25,312 nucleotides of DNA from CAVQFO01 sp963711725 (GTDB lineage: Bacteria; Pseudomonadota; Gammaproteobacteria; Nitrococcales; Aquisalimonadaceae). Both the position numbers and the translations under genes were made by a program. The stretch covers positions 1 to 25,312 of the forward strand of contig CAVQFO010000038.1 in NCBI GenBank assembly GCA_963711725.1, in the 5' to 3' direction. Numbering within the stretch: the first letter of the stretch is position 1; the number at the start of each line of letters is the position of its first letter. Positions 15,127 to 22,717 of the stretch are shown here, one piece after another. A model generated the notes under the pieces. That model was not told the origin of the DNA and searched no databases. It was given only the letters and a program-made list of their open reading frames with translations.

Positions 15127-16752
15127 ATGAACAAGTTCGTCGAGGGCCTGGAGCGCCGTCCCACCAACTTCGTGCCGCTGACTCCAGCGAGCTTTCTCGC
15201 CCGTTCTGCGGATATCTATCCCGGCAAGGCCGCCGTGGTCCACCGGGGTGAGACCACCGATTACCGTACCTTGTATGCACGCTGCCGGCGGTTGGCTTCG
15301 GCGCTGAACCGGCGCGGCATCGGCGTGGGCGACACGGTGGCGGTGATGCTGCCCAACGTGCCGCCCATGCTCGAGGCCCACTTCGGCGTGCCCATGAGCG
15401 GTGCCGTGCTCAACTCCATCAACACGCGACTGGACGCCGGCACGGTGGCTCACATCCTGGAGCACGGCGAGGCGCGCATGATCATCGCCGATACCCAGTT
15501 CGAGGACGTGATCCGCGAGGCGCTTGAGCGGATGGACGCACCGCCGCCCCTGGTCGGTTTCCATGACGGGCCCGGACAGCTTCGGGACTTCGGCGAGATG
15601 GACTACGAGGCCCTGCTGGATAGCGGCGATCCGGACTACGTCTGGGATCTGCCCGAGGACGAATGGCAGGCCATCGCCCTGAACTACACTTCCGGCACCA
15701 CCGGCAATCCCAAGGGCGTGGTGGTAGGGCACCGGGGCGCCTACCTGGCGGCGTTGGGCGGGGCACTGCAATTCGGGCTGGACGATCGCTCCGTGTATCT
15801 GTGGACGCTGCCGATGTTCCACTGCAACGGCTGGTCCCATACCTGGGCCGTGGTGGCCGCCGGCGGCACCCACATCTGCCTGCGCGACGTGGACCCGGCG
15901 GAAATCTTCCAGGCCGTGGAGACCCATGGAGTGACCCATCTCTGCGGCGCTCCCATCGTCTTGAACCGGCTGGTGAACGCGCCGGACGACGTGAAACGCC
16001 GCTTCAATCACCGTGTGCGGGTCGCCACCGGCGGCGCCGCGCCGCCCAGCGCCATCATCGAGGCCATGTCGGCCATGGGCTTCGACGTGGTGCACCTGTA
16101 CGGCCTCACCGAGAGCTTCGGCCCCTCGTCCATCTGCGTGTGGCAGACCGACTGGGACGGTCTGGATGCCGACGCCACCGCCCGCGTCATGAGCCGCCAG
16201 GGCGTGCGCATGCCCAGCATCGAGGCGTTGAAAGTCGTGGATATGGACACCCTGGAAGAGGTGCCCGCCGACGGCAAGACCATCGGCGAACTGGTGTTGC
16301 GCGGCAATACTCTAATGGAAGGCTATTTGAAGAATGCGGAAGCCACCGAGCAGGCGTTCCACGGTGATTGGTACCACACCGGCGATTTGGCAGTGATGCA
16401 CCCGGATGGCTACGCCGAGATCAAGGACCGGGCCAAGGATGTGATCATCTCCGGCGGCGAGAACATCTCCAGCCTGGAGGTGGAGGACGTGCTGTCCCAT
16501 CATCCCGCCATACTCGCCGCCGCCGTGGTGGCCCGCCCGGACAAGACCTGGGGCGAGTCGCCTTGCGCGTTCATTACCTTGAAACCGGGCAGGGGTGACG
16601 TGACCGAGGCGGACATCATCGCCTACTGCCGCGACAACATGGCGCATTTCAAGGTGCCCAGGACCGTGGTCTTCGACGAACTGCCCACCACGCCAACGGG
16701 GAAGGTGCAGAAGCACGTGTTGAGGGATCGGGCGAGGGAATTGGGGGAGTAG
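15127..16752 (+). CDS. AMP-forming acyl-CoA synthetase (LvaE-like by context)
   Basis: A 541-aa member of the ANL superfamily that activates a carboxylic acid with ATP and CoA. ATP-binding P-loop YTSGTTGNPKG at residues 187-197; YGLTES; YHTGDLAVMHPDGY with the ribose-binding Asp; ISGGENI at 441-447; and the catalytic Lys526 in TPTGKVQK. Length and MFHCNGWSHTW resemble medium-chain / 3-methylmercaptopropionyl-type ligases. ATG 15127 follows AGAGGAG at about 10 nt. The open frame extends upstream to 14659 but runs through repeats, so that longer start is rejected. It is the last enzyme of the island, separated by 620 bp of repeats, so it may have its own promoter; I could not identify one. Confidence 0.95.
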   Translation: MNKFVEGLERRPTNFVPLTPASFLARSADIYPGKAAVVHRGETTDYRTLYARCRRLASALNRRGIGVGDTVAVMLPNVPPMLEAHFGVPMSGAVLNSINTRLDAGTVAHILEHGEARMIIADTQFEDVIREALERMDAPPPLVGFHDGPGQLRDFGEMDYEALLDSGDPDYVWDLPEDEWQAIALNYTSGTTGNPKGVVVGHRGAYLAALGGALQFGLDDRSVYLWTLPMFHCNGWSHTWAVVAAGGTHICLRDVDPAEIFQAVETHGVTHLCGAPIVLNRLVNAPDDVKRRFNHRVRVATGGAAPPSAIIEAMSAMGFDVVHLYGLTESFGPSSICVWQTDWDGLDADATARVMSRQGVRMPSIEALKVVDMDTLEEVPADGKTIGELVLRGNTLMEGYLKNAEATEQAFHGDWYHTGDLAVMHPDGYAEIKDRAKDVIISGGENISSLEVEDVLSHHPAILAAAVVARPDKTWGESPCAFITLKPGRGDVTEADIIAYCRDNMAHFKVPRTVVFDELPTTPTGKVQKHVLRDRARELGE

Positions 16753-16757
16753 CCGCT

Positions 16758-17183
16758 GGGGTTGTCGGATTACGCTTCGCTAATCCGACCTATATGGGTT
16801 GATGGGTTTCGCTGCGCTCTTCTCATCCTGCATCCAATGGCACCTGCCTCGAATATGGCACCTCTTAACCCCCGTTGATGGCGCCGAGCACGGGTGCAAA
16901 TGAAGGTCTGAGCCGCGAAGCGGGCGGGCAATGGATTGCCCGCGTGGGCCTCCAGCACACGGACGTGCTGTAGGCCCACCGCCTTCATTTGGGCTCGCGC
17001 ACAGGGAACCCGAAGGGCGACATCCCCGGGTGTCGTTTCTTTTGGGTCTGTTTTCTTTGGACAAGCAAAGAAAATGACCTCGTCGTAGGGGCGCGAAAGC
17101 CCCGCCCAATCAATCGCCGCGAAGCGGCTCGAGACCATTGACCGACTGTAGGTCGGACCAGCACAGCGTAATCCGACAACCCC
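16758..17183. repeat. 426-bp non-coding multi-hairpin element bounded by an 18-bp inverted repeat
   Basis: GGGGTTGTCGGATTACGC (16758-16775) recurs as its perfect inverse complement at 17166-17183. The left end also forms its own hairpin, GTCGGATTA (16764-16772) with TAATCCGAC (16781-16789). Inside are a 10-bp closing stem (16897-16906 with 16982-16991), an 8-bp stem (16924-16931 with 16936-16943), an 8+6-bp stem (16944-16951 with 16972-16979, then 16953-16958 with 16965-16970), a 9-bp stem TTTTCTTTG / CAAAGAAAA (17051-17059 with 17066-17074) and a 5-bp GGGGC/GCCCC stem (17088-17103). No frame looks coding. Candidates are a MITE-like unit, a pair of REP elements around a structured RNA, or a terminator array after the ligase gene. 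Confidence 0.65.
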
Positions 17184-17363
17184 CTAATCCGAAGGCCCGA
17201 ACAACAGCCAGAGAATGAACCCCAACAGGGGAACCACCAGAATCAACACCACCCAGAATACCTTGGCCCCCGTGCCGGCGTTGCTCTGCAACGTCTTTAC
17301 AATCGCGTACACATCCGCGATCAGCAGCAGGAACCCGAAAAAACCACCAATTTCCACTCGCAC
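17184..17363 (-). CDS. 59-aa two-helix membrane protein, PLDc_N-like
   Basis: The minus strand encodes 59 aa from a GTG start at 17363, with GGGGAGAG about 8 nt upstream. The first helix is GFFGFLLLIADVYAIV (residues about 7-22); the second is VFWVVLILVVPLLGFILWLLFG (35-56). The ending PLLGFILWLLFGPSD matches the PLDc_N domain, the membrane anchor of cardiolipin synthases that also occurs as a small stand-alone protein. Function of the stand-alone form is unknown. Its stop codon touches the right end of the structured element. It follows the rhomboid gene on the same strand after a gap of 24 bp and may be co-transcribed with it. Confidence 0.75.
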   Translation of the reverse strand: MRVEIGGFFGFLLLIADVYAIVKTLQSNAGTGAKVFWVVLILVVPLLGFILWLLFGPSD

Positions 17364-17387
17364 GAGTTGTTCTCTCCCCTGAAGACG

Positions 17388-17999
17388 TTAGTGGGATAGT
17401 GGGGCCATGAGCTGGGCAAAGAAATACGGCACCAGGCGTGGTTCCAGGGTGATCATGAACAACACCCCCCAGGCGGCGCCCCAGAGATGGGCGCTGTGGC
17501 CGATGTTGTCCCGCCCCTGCTTTTCCGCCCAGATGGAGTAGCCCACGTAGATGATGGCGAAGACGATGGCCGGCACCGGGATCACGAACACGATGATCCG
17601 TGCCCAGGGCTGCAGCAGGATGAAGGCGAACAGGATGGCGGTGACCGCACCCGAGGCGCCCAAGCTGCGGTAGTTCGGATTCTTTCGCTGACGGATGTGG
17701 GTGGGGAGGATGGCCACGGCGATGCCGGCCAGGTAGAAGAGCACGAACCCGACGTTGCCGATCGCTGGCACCAGCACCCGTTCCATGGTGCCGCCGAAAA
17801 AATACAGCGTGATCATGTTGAACAGCAGATGGGAGCCGTCGGCATGTATGAAGCCGTGGGTGACCAGCCGGTACCACTGGCCGCGGTTCACCGCCGGCGG
17901 CCAGTAGATGAGCTCATCGAACAACCTCGGCCGCTGCCAGGCCATGAAGGAGACCACGACTGTCACCGTGATCAGGATCAACGTGATATTTATTGTCAT
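17388..17999 (-). CDS. Rhomboid-family intramembrane serine protease
   Basis: A 203-aa membrane protein with about six helices. The catalytic dyad is visible: Ser116 in GASGAV and His171 in HSAHLWGAAWG. The L1-loop and helix-2 motif WYRLVTHGFIHADGSHLLFNM is also typical. Rhomboids cut the transmembrane helices of other membrane proteins in the cytoplasmic membrane; the substrate here is unknown. I prefer ATG 17999 (MTINITLILI, beginning directly in helix 1). An in-frame ATG at 18032 would add 11 polar residues but lacks a good ribosome site, while GGAAGG lies somewhat far upstream of 17999, so the start is not certain. Confidence 0.92.
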   Translation of the reverse strand: MTINITLILITVTVVVSFMAWQRPRLFDELIYWPPAVNRGQWYRLVTHGFIHADGSHLLFNMITLYFFGGTMERVLVPAIGNVGFVLFYLAGIAVAILPTHIRQRKNPNYRSLGASGAVTAILFAFILLQPWARIIVFVIPVPAIVFAIIYVGYSIWAEKQGRDNIGHSAHLWGAAWGVLFMITLEPRLVPYFFAQLMAPLSH

Positions 18000-18094
18000 G
18001 CTTGGTTCGCGCCACCTTCCTTGAGAGACCATGTATGGACGGTCCCGGCTGGGGCGCGCCCGACCGTTTGCATCCTACCACGGCCATGGCTGTT

Positions 18095-18145
18095 CCTCAG
18101 GCGCGGATAAGCTGAGGCGCCCGCCGGCGGCAAAGCGGCGGGCGC
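18095..18145. terminator. Strong hairpin just after the lipoprotein gene
   Basis: GCGCCCGCCG (18117-18126) pairs perfectly with CGGCGGGCGC (18136-18145), starting 11 bp past the minus-strand stop at 18156. A second small stem CCTCAG/CTGAGG (18095-18100 with 18112-18117) overlaps it. There is no U-run on the minus-strand side, so intrinsic termination is probable but not certain. Confidence 0.5.
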
Positions 18146-18155
18146 GATGGTTTTG

Positions 18156-19091
18156 TCATTGCTGTCGGCGGGCCGCGAACAGTACCTGGATGTTGTCGAT
18201 GTTGGCGGGGGGATTCTGTATTTCGGTACTGAAAGGTGCCGATTCGCCTGGCTGCAGCTGAGTCTGTTGTGGCGAGAATTGCCAGTGCTTGAGCACGCCG
18301 CCCTTGTCATCGACCAGTCGGGCTTCCAGGCGGGGCACGGGCTGCGGGCTATCGGAATTGTTTACCACAACGCCTTGCAGCACCAGCGTCCGGTTGTCTC
18401 CGGCCTGTTGCTGCTCCGGTTTCACCAGATAGATCTTCAGCCGCTTCGCCAACAGGGCTTGGGCCTGCTGGGAGCAGGGCAGGTAATAGCTGTCGTTGGA
18501 GTGGCTCTCCATATACTGGTCGACACAGGTGCTGGACGCGTAGCCTTGTTTGTCCACGGAATCCCACGCCACGCCCAGCCGGCCGCTGATGCGGGTGCCG
18601 CCGGAGGACAGGCTCAGCGAGTAGAGTCCGGGTTTCAGCGGATGGGCCGGCACGGCGCGGACCATCCCGGGATGCTCGGGTACGGACTGAAACTTCAGGG
18701 GGACCTGAAATTGCTTCAGGTTCGCCACCACCCACTGATCGCCCTTGGCCGGTGTGATATTGCCCTTGGCGGAGACCTCGCTGCGCAGCCACGCCACCTC
18801 GCTCAGCCGTACCGAGCGTTCCAGCGGCGTGTTGGAGTTGCGCAAGGCGTCGTTGTAGACAACGAACTGCACGTTGCGGCCGAAGCCCGAGCGGTCGGAC
18901 CACGTATCCTTCTGCCAGTCGCGGTCGCCATCCAGCCGCTGCAAGCCTTCGTCCGGCACATACGCGTAGAGCCCCTGGTGATCGGGGATCGACGCCGGAT
19001 GTCCGCCGAACATGGAGCAGCCCGTCAGGACCAGCGATGAAATGACCAGGGCGCCAATGACGCCTGTAATCCGCTTGCAGTGTCCAATCAT
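18156..19091 (-). CDS. Putative lipoprotein of unknown function
   Basis: 311 aa with a lipoprotein signal peptide: basic N-terminus, hydrophobic core GVIGALVISSLVL, lipobox LTGC with Cys25. Ser at position +2 predicts outer-membrane sorting if Lol rules apply. The middle region is unlike any family I recognise. It contains three Cys (STCVDQY ... YLPCSQQ) that could form a disulfide. The last 90 residues, LVLQGVVVNNSDSPQPVPRLEARLVDDKG ending in a QLQPGES turn, look like an Ig-like/FxLYD beta-sandwich as in DUF3426-type proteins. ATG 19091 follows GGAAGGAG by 6 nt. It is 54 bp downstream of the Ala-rich exported protein on the same strand, so the two are probably one operon. Confidence 0.8.
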   Translation of the reverse strand: MIGHCKRITGVIGALVISSLVLTGCSMFGGHPASIPDHQGLYAYVPDEGLQRLDGDRDWQKDTWSDRSGFGRNVQFVVYNDALRNSNTPLERSVRLSEVAWLRSEVSAKGNITPAKGDQWVVANLKQFQVPLKFQSVPEHPGMVRAVPAHPLKPGLYSLSLSSGGTRISGRLGVAWDSVDKQGYASSTCVDQYMESHSNDSYYLPCSQQAQALLAKRLKIYLVKPEQQQAGDNRTLVLQGVVVNNSDSPQPVPRLEARLVDDKGGVLKHWQFSPQQTQLQPGESAPFSTEIQNPPANIDNIQVLFAARRQQ

Positions 19092-19145
19092 GCCAAGACT
19101 CCTTCCGTAAGCCTGCGTGGTGAGCCGCAGCCCGCCGTCGCCTGC

Positions 19146-19976
19146 CTATTGTTTTCCCTTGTTCGCCGATGCTGCCATGCGGGCCTGTCGGGCCTTTGCC
19201 GAAGCCAGGGCCTGGGCGGCCCGGCTGGCCGCTCGCGCCTTTTCGGCGGCCTCGCGCATGGCTTGAAGGGCGTTCTTGCTGTCCTTCGTCAGATCGCCGC
19301 CATCTGCGTCTTCGGTTTCGCTGTTGACCGCATTTTCGGCCTTTTCGGCGGCCTTCTCCGCCTCCGCCGCGCGGCTTTCGGCCTGAGCGAGGTTTGCGGC
19401 TTGACCCGCTTCCTCAGCCGCGGAGGCCGCGCGGCGGGTTGCCGATGCCACGACCCCGGCCGCGCTGGCAATGTCGATTCGAACCCGACCTCCGTTCCCG
19501 GTTTGGGCGATGGAGTCCAGTTCATGGGCCGACTTCCGGGCCGCGCTAACCGCCTGACCGAGGCCGGATTTGGCCGAACTCAGCGATTCGGCGTCCTGGT
19601 GTGATCCGTCGGCGGCTGCCTCGCCGTCGTCGGATGTCGAAGGATTCGATTCCCGCGCCTCACGTGTTGCGTCCTGGTGGAGGCGGGGAGGCTGATGCTT
19701 TCTGGCCGGATAGGTGCGGACTGGCGCCTGGCCAGCGTCCTTGTCGTGTTCACCACCGGGGGACAATTTGATGGTGGCCGTGCCGAAGTTGTGGCCGCTG
19801 TCCGTGGCGGCCGCGCCGGAATCCGGAGTGGAGTTGTCGCCCGGCCCAGCGATTCCGGCGCCGTCGGCGAAGACGGTCGCTCCATGGAATAGGAGCGCCA
19901 ACGCCGCGCAGACCGCGAGTATGCGGGCGCGTCCGGTCAAGTGTCCTGTATCGATCCTGTTTCTGCACGGATTCAT
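19146..19976 (-). CDS. Ala-rich exported coiled-coil protein of unknown function
   Basis: 276 aa. A Sec signal peptide (RARILAVCAALALLFHGATVFA, likely cleaved before DGAG) is followed by a Gly/Ser/Asp-rich linker and then, from residue about 130 to the end, a highly charged Ala/Glu/Lys-rich helix with heptad-like spacing (ESRAAEAEKAAEKAENAV and EAAEKARAASRAAQALASAK). I do not recognise a family; similar composition occurs in periplasmic coiled-coil and TolA-like proteins. The codon pattern and the signal peptide support a real gene, but low-complexity Ala-rich frames in GC-rich DNA can be spurious. Likely co-transcribed with the lipoprotein gene that follows. Confidence 0.65.
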   Translation of the reverse strand: MNPCRNRIDTGHLTGRARILAVCAALALLFHGATVFADGAGIAGPGDNSTPDSGAAATDSGHNFGTATIKLSPGGEHDKDAGQAPVRTYPARKHQPPRLHQDATREARESNPSTSDDGEAAADGSHQDAESLSSAKSGLGQAVSAARKSAHELDSIAQTGNGGRVRIDIASAAGVVASATRRAASAAEEAGQAANLAQAESRAAEAEKAAEKAENAVNSETEDADGGDLTKDSKNALQAMREAAEKARAASRAAQALASAKARQARMAASANKGKQ

Positions 19977-20675
19977 CGTGCCGAGGAATCTCCCTGTTTC
20001 GTCCCGGAACCGTGAGACTCAAAGCCGCGTGGGTTTGCGGCTGCTCCCTGAAAACCATTCAAGCTCCATGCCACGGACGGCGTTCGTGCGCTCGGTTGAG
20101 GCCTGCGGCCGCCATGGACGGCTCGCCCGCGTATTCCCGGACGAACTCGGGGGTGAATGGGCTTTAATCTGTCGCCCCTTGGCAACGGTTGGATCGGGGA
20201 TAAGTCGTGGGGCCTGGTCGACCGCTGATGCGGCGGCGCCAAAGCGGCCAGGGGCCGGAATGGCCGGGAGCGGCTCATGTGCCGGCTTGCGGGGAGCGCT
20301 GGTTTCCAGTTGGGGTGCGTTCCGACCGCGTTCGTGTCGGCGCTTTGCTCCTGGAGCTTGGTGTCGTTGTCACACAACGCGGGGAGTCCCTAATCCGGCC
20401 CGGGGCCCTGGCGCAGCGGGCCTCCACGAGGGTGACGGGCGGATGGGCGCGAGTGCGGTAGCGGCGCTTTCGCAGCCGTTAATTGGCCGCCGGAACGTGC
20501 CGAATGGCCCGTCTAACCGCAGTCGGGAGGTTCTGAGTTAGTGTTTTCCTTTTCGTATTAGTGAGTTATGGGCTGCTGGGTTCCGTTTGGAGCCAACTTT
20601 GCATGGGATGACGGTGCCGAAGCAACGCCTGGAGGACTGACCCGATAGCGTTACAGCTGATTGGAGCAGGCAAGC
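19977..20675. other. Gene-free stretch of about 700 bp
   Basis: Several open frames cross this region, but none shows a domain, signal peptide or plausible ribosome site; they are Arg/Gly/Ala-rich as expected of random frames in GC-rich DNA. The promoter of the minus-strand operon starting at 19976 should lie in its first 150 bp; I could not fix its boxes. Confidence 0.4.
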
Positions 20676-20918
20676 ATGGACAAGACCAATGAACAATACG
20701 CGTCGCCAAAAATGGTTTGGCCGGAAAACGTGATTCCCTACGCGGAATTTCGGAACCGGCGGGCGGAACGGAACAATTACGAAGTCGCATCGATATGGCT
20801 GTCGGGCGTCGAATTCTGGATCACGGCCTATGTGTCCTGGTTCGGGGTTTTCACCTCTGCACCTATCGCTCCGACCACGGCCGAGGTCATTCCGCTCCCA
20901 GGCGCCAGGCGCCGTTGA
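20676..20918 (+). CDS. Possible 80-aa hypothetical protein
   Basis: ATG 20676 has GGAGCAGG about 5-8 nt upstream. The product begins MDKTNEQYASPKMVWPENVIP, contains a Trp/Tyr-rich hydrophobic stretch (IWLSGVEFWITAYVSWFGVF, residues about 41-60) that could be one membrane helix, and ends in a basic GARRR. Its amino-acid mix is more protein-like than the surrounding frames, but I recognise no family, so it may be spurious. Confidence 0.4.
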   Translation: MDKTNEQYASPKMVWPENVIPYAEFRNRRAERNNYEVASIWLSGVEFWITAYVSWFGVFTSAPIAPTTAEVIPLPGARRR

Positions 20919-21183
20919 TCCGGCGTGCGGCGCTCTGAGGGTTTTGCGGGAAATGCGAGCGCCTTTCTGGGGCGCCACAGACGAATCAGCGTTTCCCAAG
21001 ATCTTACTTCTTTGTTCGAGATTGCTTCCTGGTAACCGTAGGCACGCCTCGCGTGGCTCGGGAATTCATTTGCCGGATTGGCGTCGCGGCGATGGCGGTC
21101 GGCGGCTTTCGGGTGGCTCTTGGCCGCAAGCCTGTGGCAGAGTACCGCGTCATTCACGGCGCCACTAAACGGAGAGTGGAACG

Positions 21184-21630
21184 ATGTCCTGGCTTTGGGT
21201 TGCCTTTGCGGTGGTAATTGGTGGGCTCCTGGCGGTTCAGCCGGCGCTCAACGCGGAAATCGGACGTTACCTGGGTGGGCCGGTAGTGGCGGCCGCCGTG
21301 AACTTCACCGTGGGGCTGATTGCCTTGGCGGCTATTGTGGTCGCATTCGGCGGAGGGATGCCCAACCTCACGGCCGCGGCCCGCACGGCGCCCTGGTGGG
21401 CGTGGTGCGGCGGATTGATCGGTGCCACTTTCGTTGCCTCAGCCGCGCTGCTCGCACCGCGCATCGGCACCGCGGCTCTGTTTTCCAGCATCATGCTGGG
21501 CCAACTTGCCGCATCGCTGGCAATCGACAAGTTCGGCCTGTTCAATCTGGCGACCCGCGAAGTGGATTGGCAGCGGCTGCTGGGTGTGGCATTCGCGGCC
21601 GTTGGGGTAGTGCTGGTGACTCGGGGATGA
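21184..21630 (+). CDS. YdcZ-type (DUF606) DMT-superfamily membrane protein
   Basis: 148 aa with about five hydrophobic helices. It belongs to the DMT_YdcZ (DUF606) family of half-size drug/metabolite transporter-like proteins: GGLLAVQPALNAEIGRYLGGP near the start, VNFTVGLIALAAIV, WWAWCGGLIGATFVASAALLAPRIG, and a final LLGVAFAAVGVVLVTRG helix all fit. Proteins of this size normally work as dimers or pairs; no partner gene is adjacent. ATG 21184 follows GGAGAGTGGA. Transported substrate unknown. It faces the pspC end of the psp operon, with two hairpins between. Confidence 0.88.
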   Translation: MSWLWVAFAVVIGGLLAVQPALNAEIGRYLGGPVVAAAVNFTVGLIALAAIVVAFGGGMPNLTAAARTAPWWAWCGGLIGATFVASAALLAPRIGTAALFSSIMLGQLAASLAIDKFGLFNLATREVDWQRLLGVAFAAVGVVLVTRG

Positions 21631-21769
21631 CGGATCGATTGATTCCGTCCTCCCAGGCCTCTTCCGCGGGGAGAGGGTGTATCGAAAGAAGTCGAAATCC
21701 AGGATCTAAGGAAACGCTGCCTTAATACGAGCCTGTCATTCTCGTACCCCGCCATCCCGGCACCCTGTC

Positions 21770-21830
21770 ATTCCCGCGAAAGCGGGAATCCATCCCTCTG
21801 AAAAGACTGCATTCCCGCTTTCGCGGGAAT
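21770..21830. repeat. Pair of inverted GCGGGAAT hairpins between converging genes
   Basis: ATTCCCGC GAAA GCGGGAAT (21770-21789) and ATTCCCGC TTTC GCGGGAAT (21811-21830) are perfect 8-bp hairpins, and the second is the first in opposite orientation. They lie between the DMT gene and pspC, which converge. They look like members of the common ATTCCCGCGAAAGCGGGAAT dispersed repeat and may also serve as terminators. Confidence 0.8.
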
Positions 21831-21924
21831 GGCGGAGCAAGAAGGATAGTTGGCTCAAGCGCTGCTGGACTGCCGGCACACCTTACCTTTGCGATCCCCT
21901 CGCTGGCGGGAGCGCGGGAGGCCA

Positions 21925-22431
21925 TCAATTCTTGCTTTCTCCGCCGTCTTCGCCTCGGCGCATTTTCCCAAGTTCCCGGTTCAGGTCGTATTCGTCGGAG
22001 GCGACGTGGTCCTCCATGTCCGCGGCCCGGCGTTCCAGGTCTTCGAACTGACGGCGCAGACTGGAGAATTCCGCGTCGGGATCGAAATCCGTGTCGGTCG
22101 GTGCCTCGGCCGCGCGGCGGGCACGGGCCCGCTCGCTTCCCCGGTGGCCCAGGCCGCCGAGCCATCCGGCGAAGCGGTTCAGTTTCGCTTCGATGCTCCC
22201 CGGATGGGTCACCCAGTACAGCGCCAGCAGGAAGATGAAGATCGTCAGTGGCGCGTTGATGATCAGGCCGACGATAAAGGCGATAAATATCACCTTGCGG
22301 GGGATGCCGAAGCGGTCGGCCAGCCCCTGGGTGACGCGGCGGATGACGCCGTGGGGACGGTTGCGACGATGGCGTCCGTCCCGATGGCCGTCGTCGTGGT
22401 AATAGTGGCCGCGATGGGCGCAGCGGTTCAT
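21925..22431 (-). CDS. pspC: Phage shock protein C, membrane stress sensor
   Basis: 168 aa. PspC binds PspB and relays inner-membrane damage to PspA. The core PspC domain is RRVTQGLADRFGIPRKVIF followed by the membrane segment IAFIVGLIINAPLTIFIFLLALYWV. The C-terminal half has the helix that family members use to contact partners (FSSLRRQFEDLERRAADMEDHV ... EYDLNRELGKM). The N-terminal 28 residues are unusually His/Arg-rich (HRGHYYHDDGHRDGRHRR) ahead of the domain. The ATG overlaps the pspB stop by 4 nt. At 168 aa it is longer than E. coli PspC (119 aa). Confidence 0.92.
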   Translation of the reverse strand: MNRCAHRGHYYHDDGHRDGRHRRNRPHGVIRRVTQGLADRFGIPRKVIFIAFIVGLIINAPLTIFIFLLALYWVTHPGSIEAKLNRFAGWLGGLGHRGSERARARRAAEAPTDTDFDPDAEFSSLRRQFEDLERRAADMEDHVASDEYDLNRELGKMRRGEDGGESKN

Positions 22432-22676
22432 TGATTCCTCCAGTCAGGGGATTCCTGATCCAGGATCTTTTCCAGTGAGACGATTCGCTGTTCCAGCTTC
22501 GCGGCGGTGTCCCGCAGGCGGCCGAGTTCCTGGCGGCTCACGGCCACCCGTTCGCCGCCCACTTCGTCCTGCTTCATGCGTTTCCACTTGGTCACGTAGT
22601 GGAACGTGAGCCACAACGGCATGACGAAGACGAGGAAGACCACCAACGGCACGAACATGTAGGACAACAGTTGCAT
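22428..22676 (-). CDS. pspB: Phage shock protein B
   Basis: 82 aa. One N-terminal membrane helix (MFVPLVVFLVFVMPLWLTFHYV), then a basic stretch KWKRMKQ and a coiled coil (LGRLRDTAAKLEQRIVSLEKIL), ending in SPDWRNQ as in E. coli PspB (SPDWR tail). It works with PspC to release PspF from PspA. Its start follows AAAGGAAAG, and its stop overlaps the pspC start, so the two are translationally coupled. Confidence 0.95.
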   Translation of the reverse strand: MQLLSYMFVPLVVFLVFVMPLWLTFHYVTKWKRMKQDEVGGERVAVSRQELGRLRDTAAKLEQRIVSLEKILDQESPDWRNQ

Positions 22677-22717
22677 CTCAGACGCTTTCCTTTGTCACGG
22701 TCGGTGAAGCGGGGCGA

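Noticed and set aside
16758..17183. Complete insertion sequence
   Set aside because: Terminal inverted repeats are present but there is no transposase frame; at most a non-autonomous element.
19714..20541. 275-aa plus-strand open frame
   Set aside because: Overlaps the signal-peptide gene on the other strand, then crosses sequence with no domain; composition is random-like.
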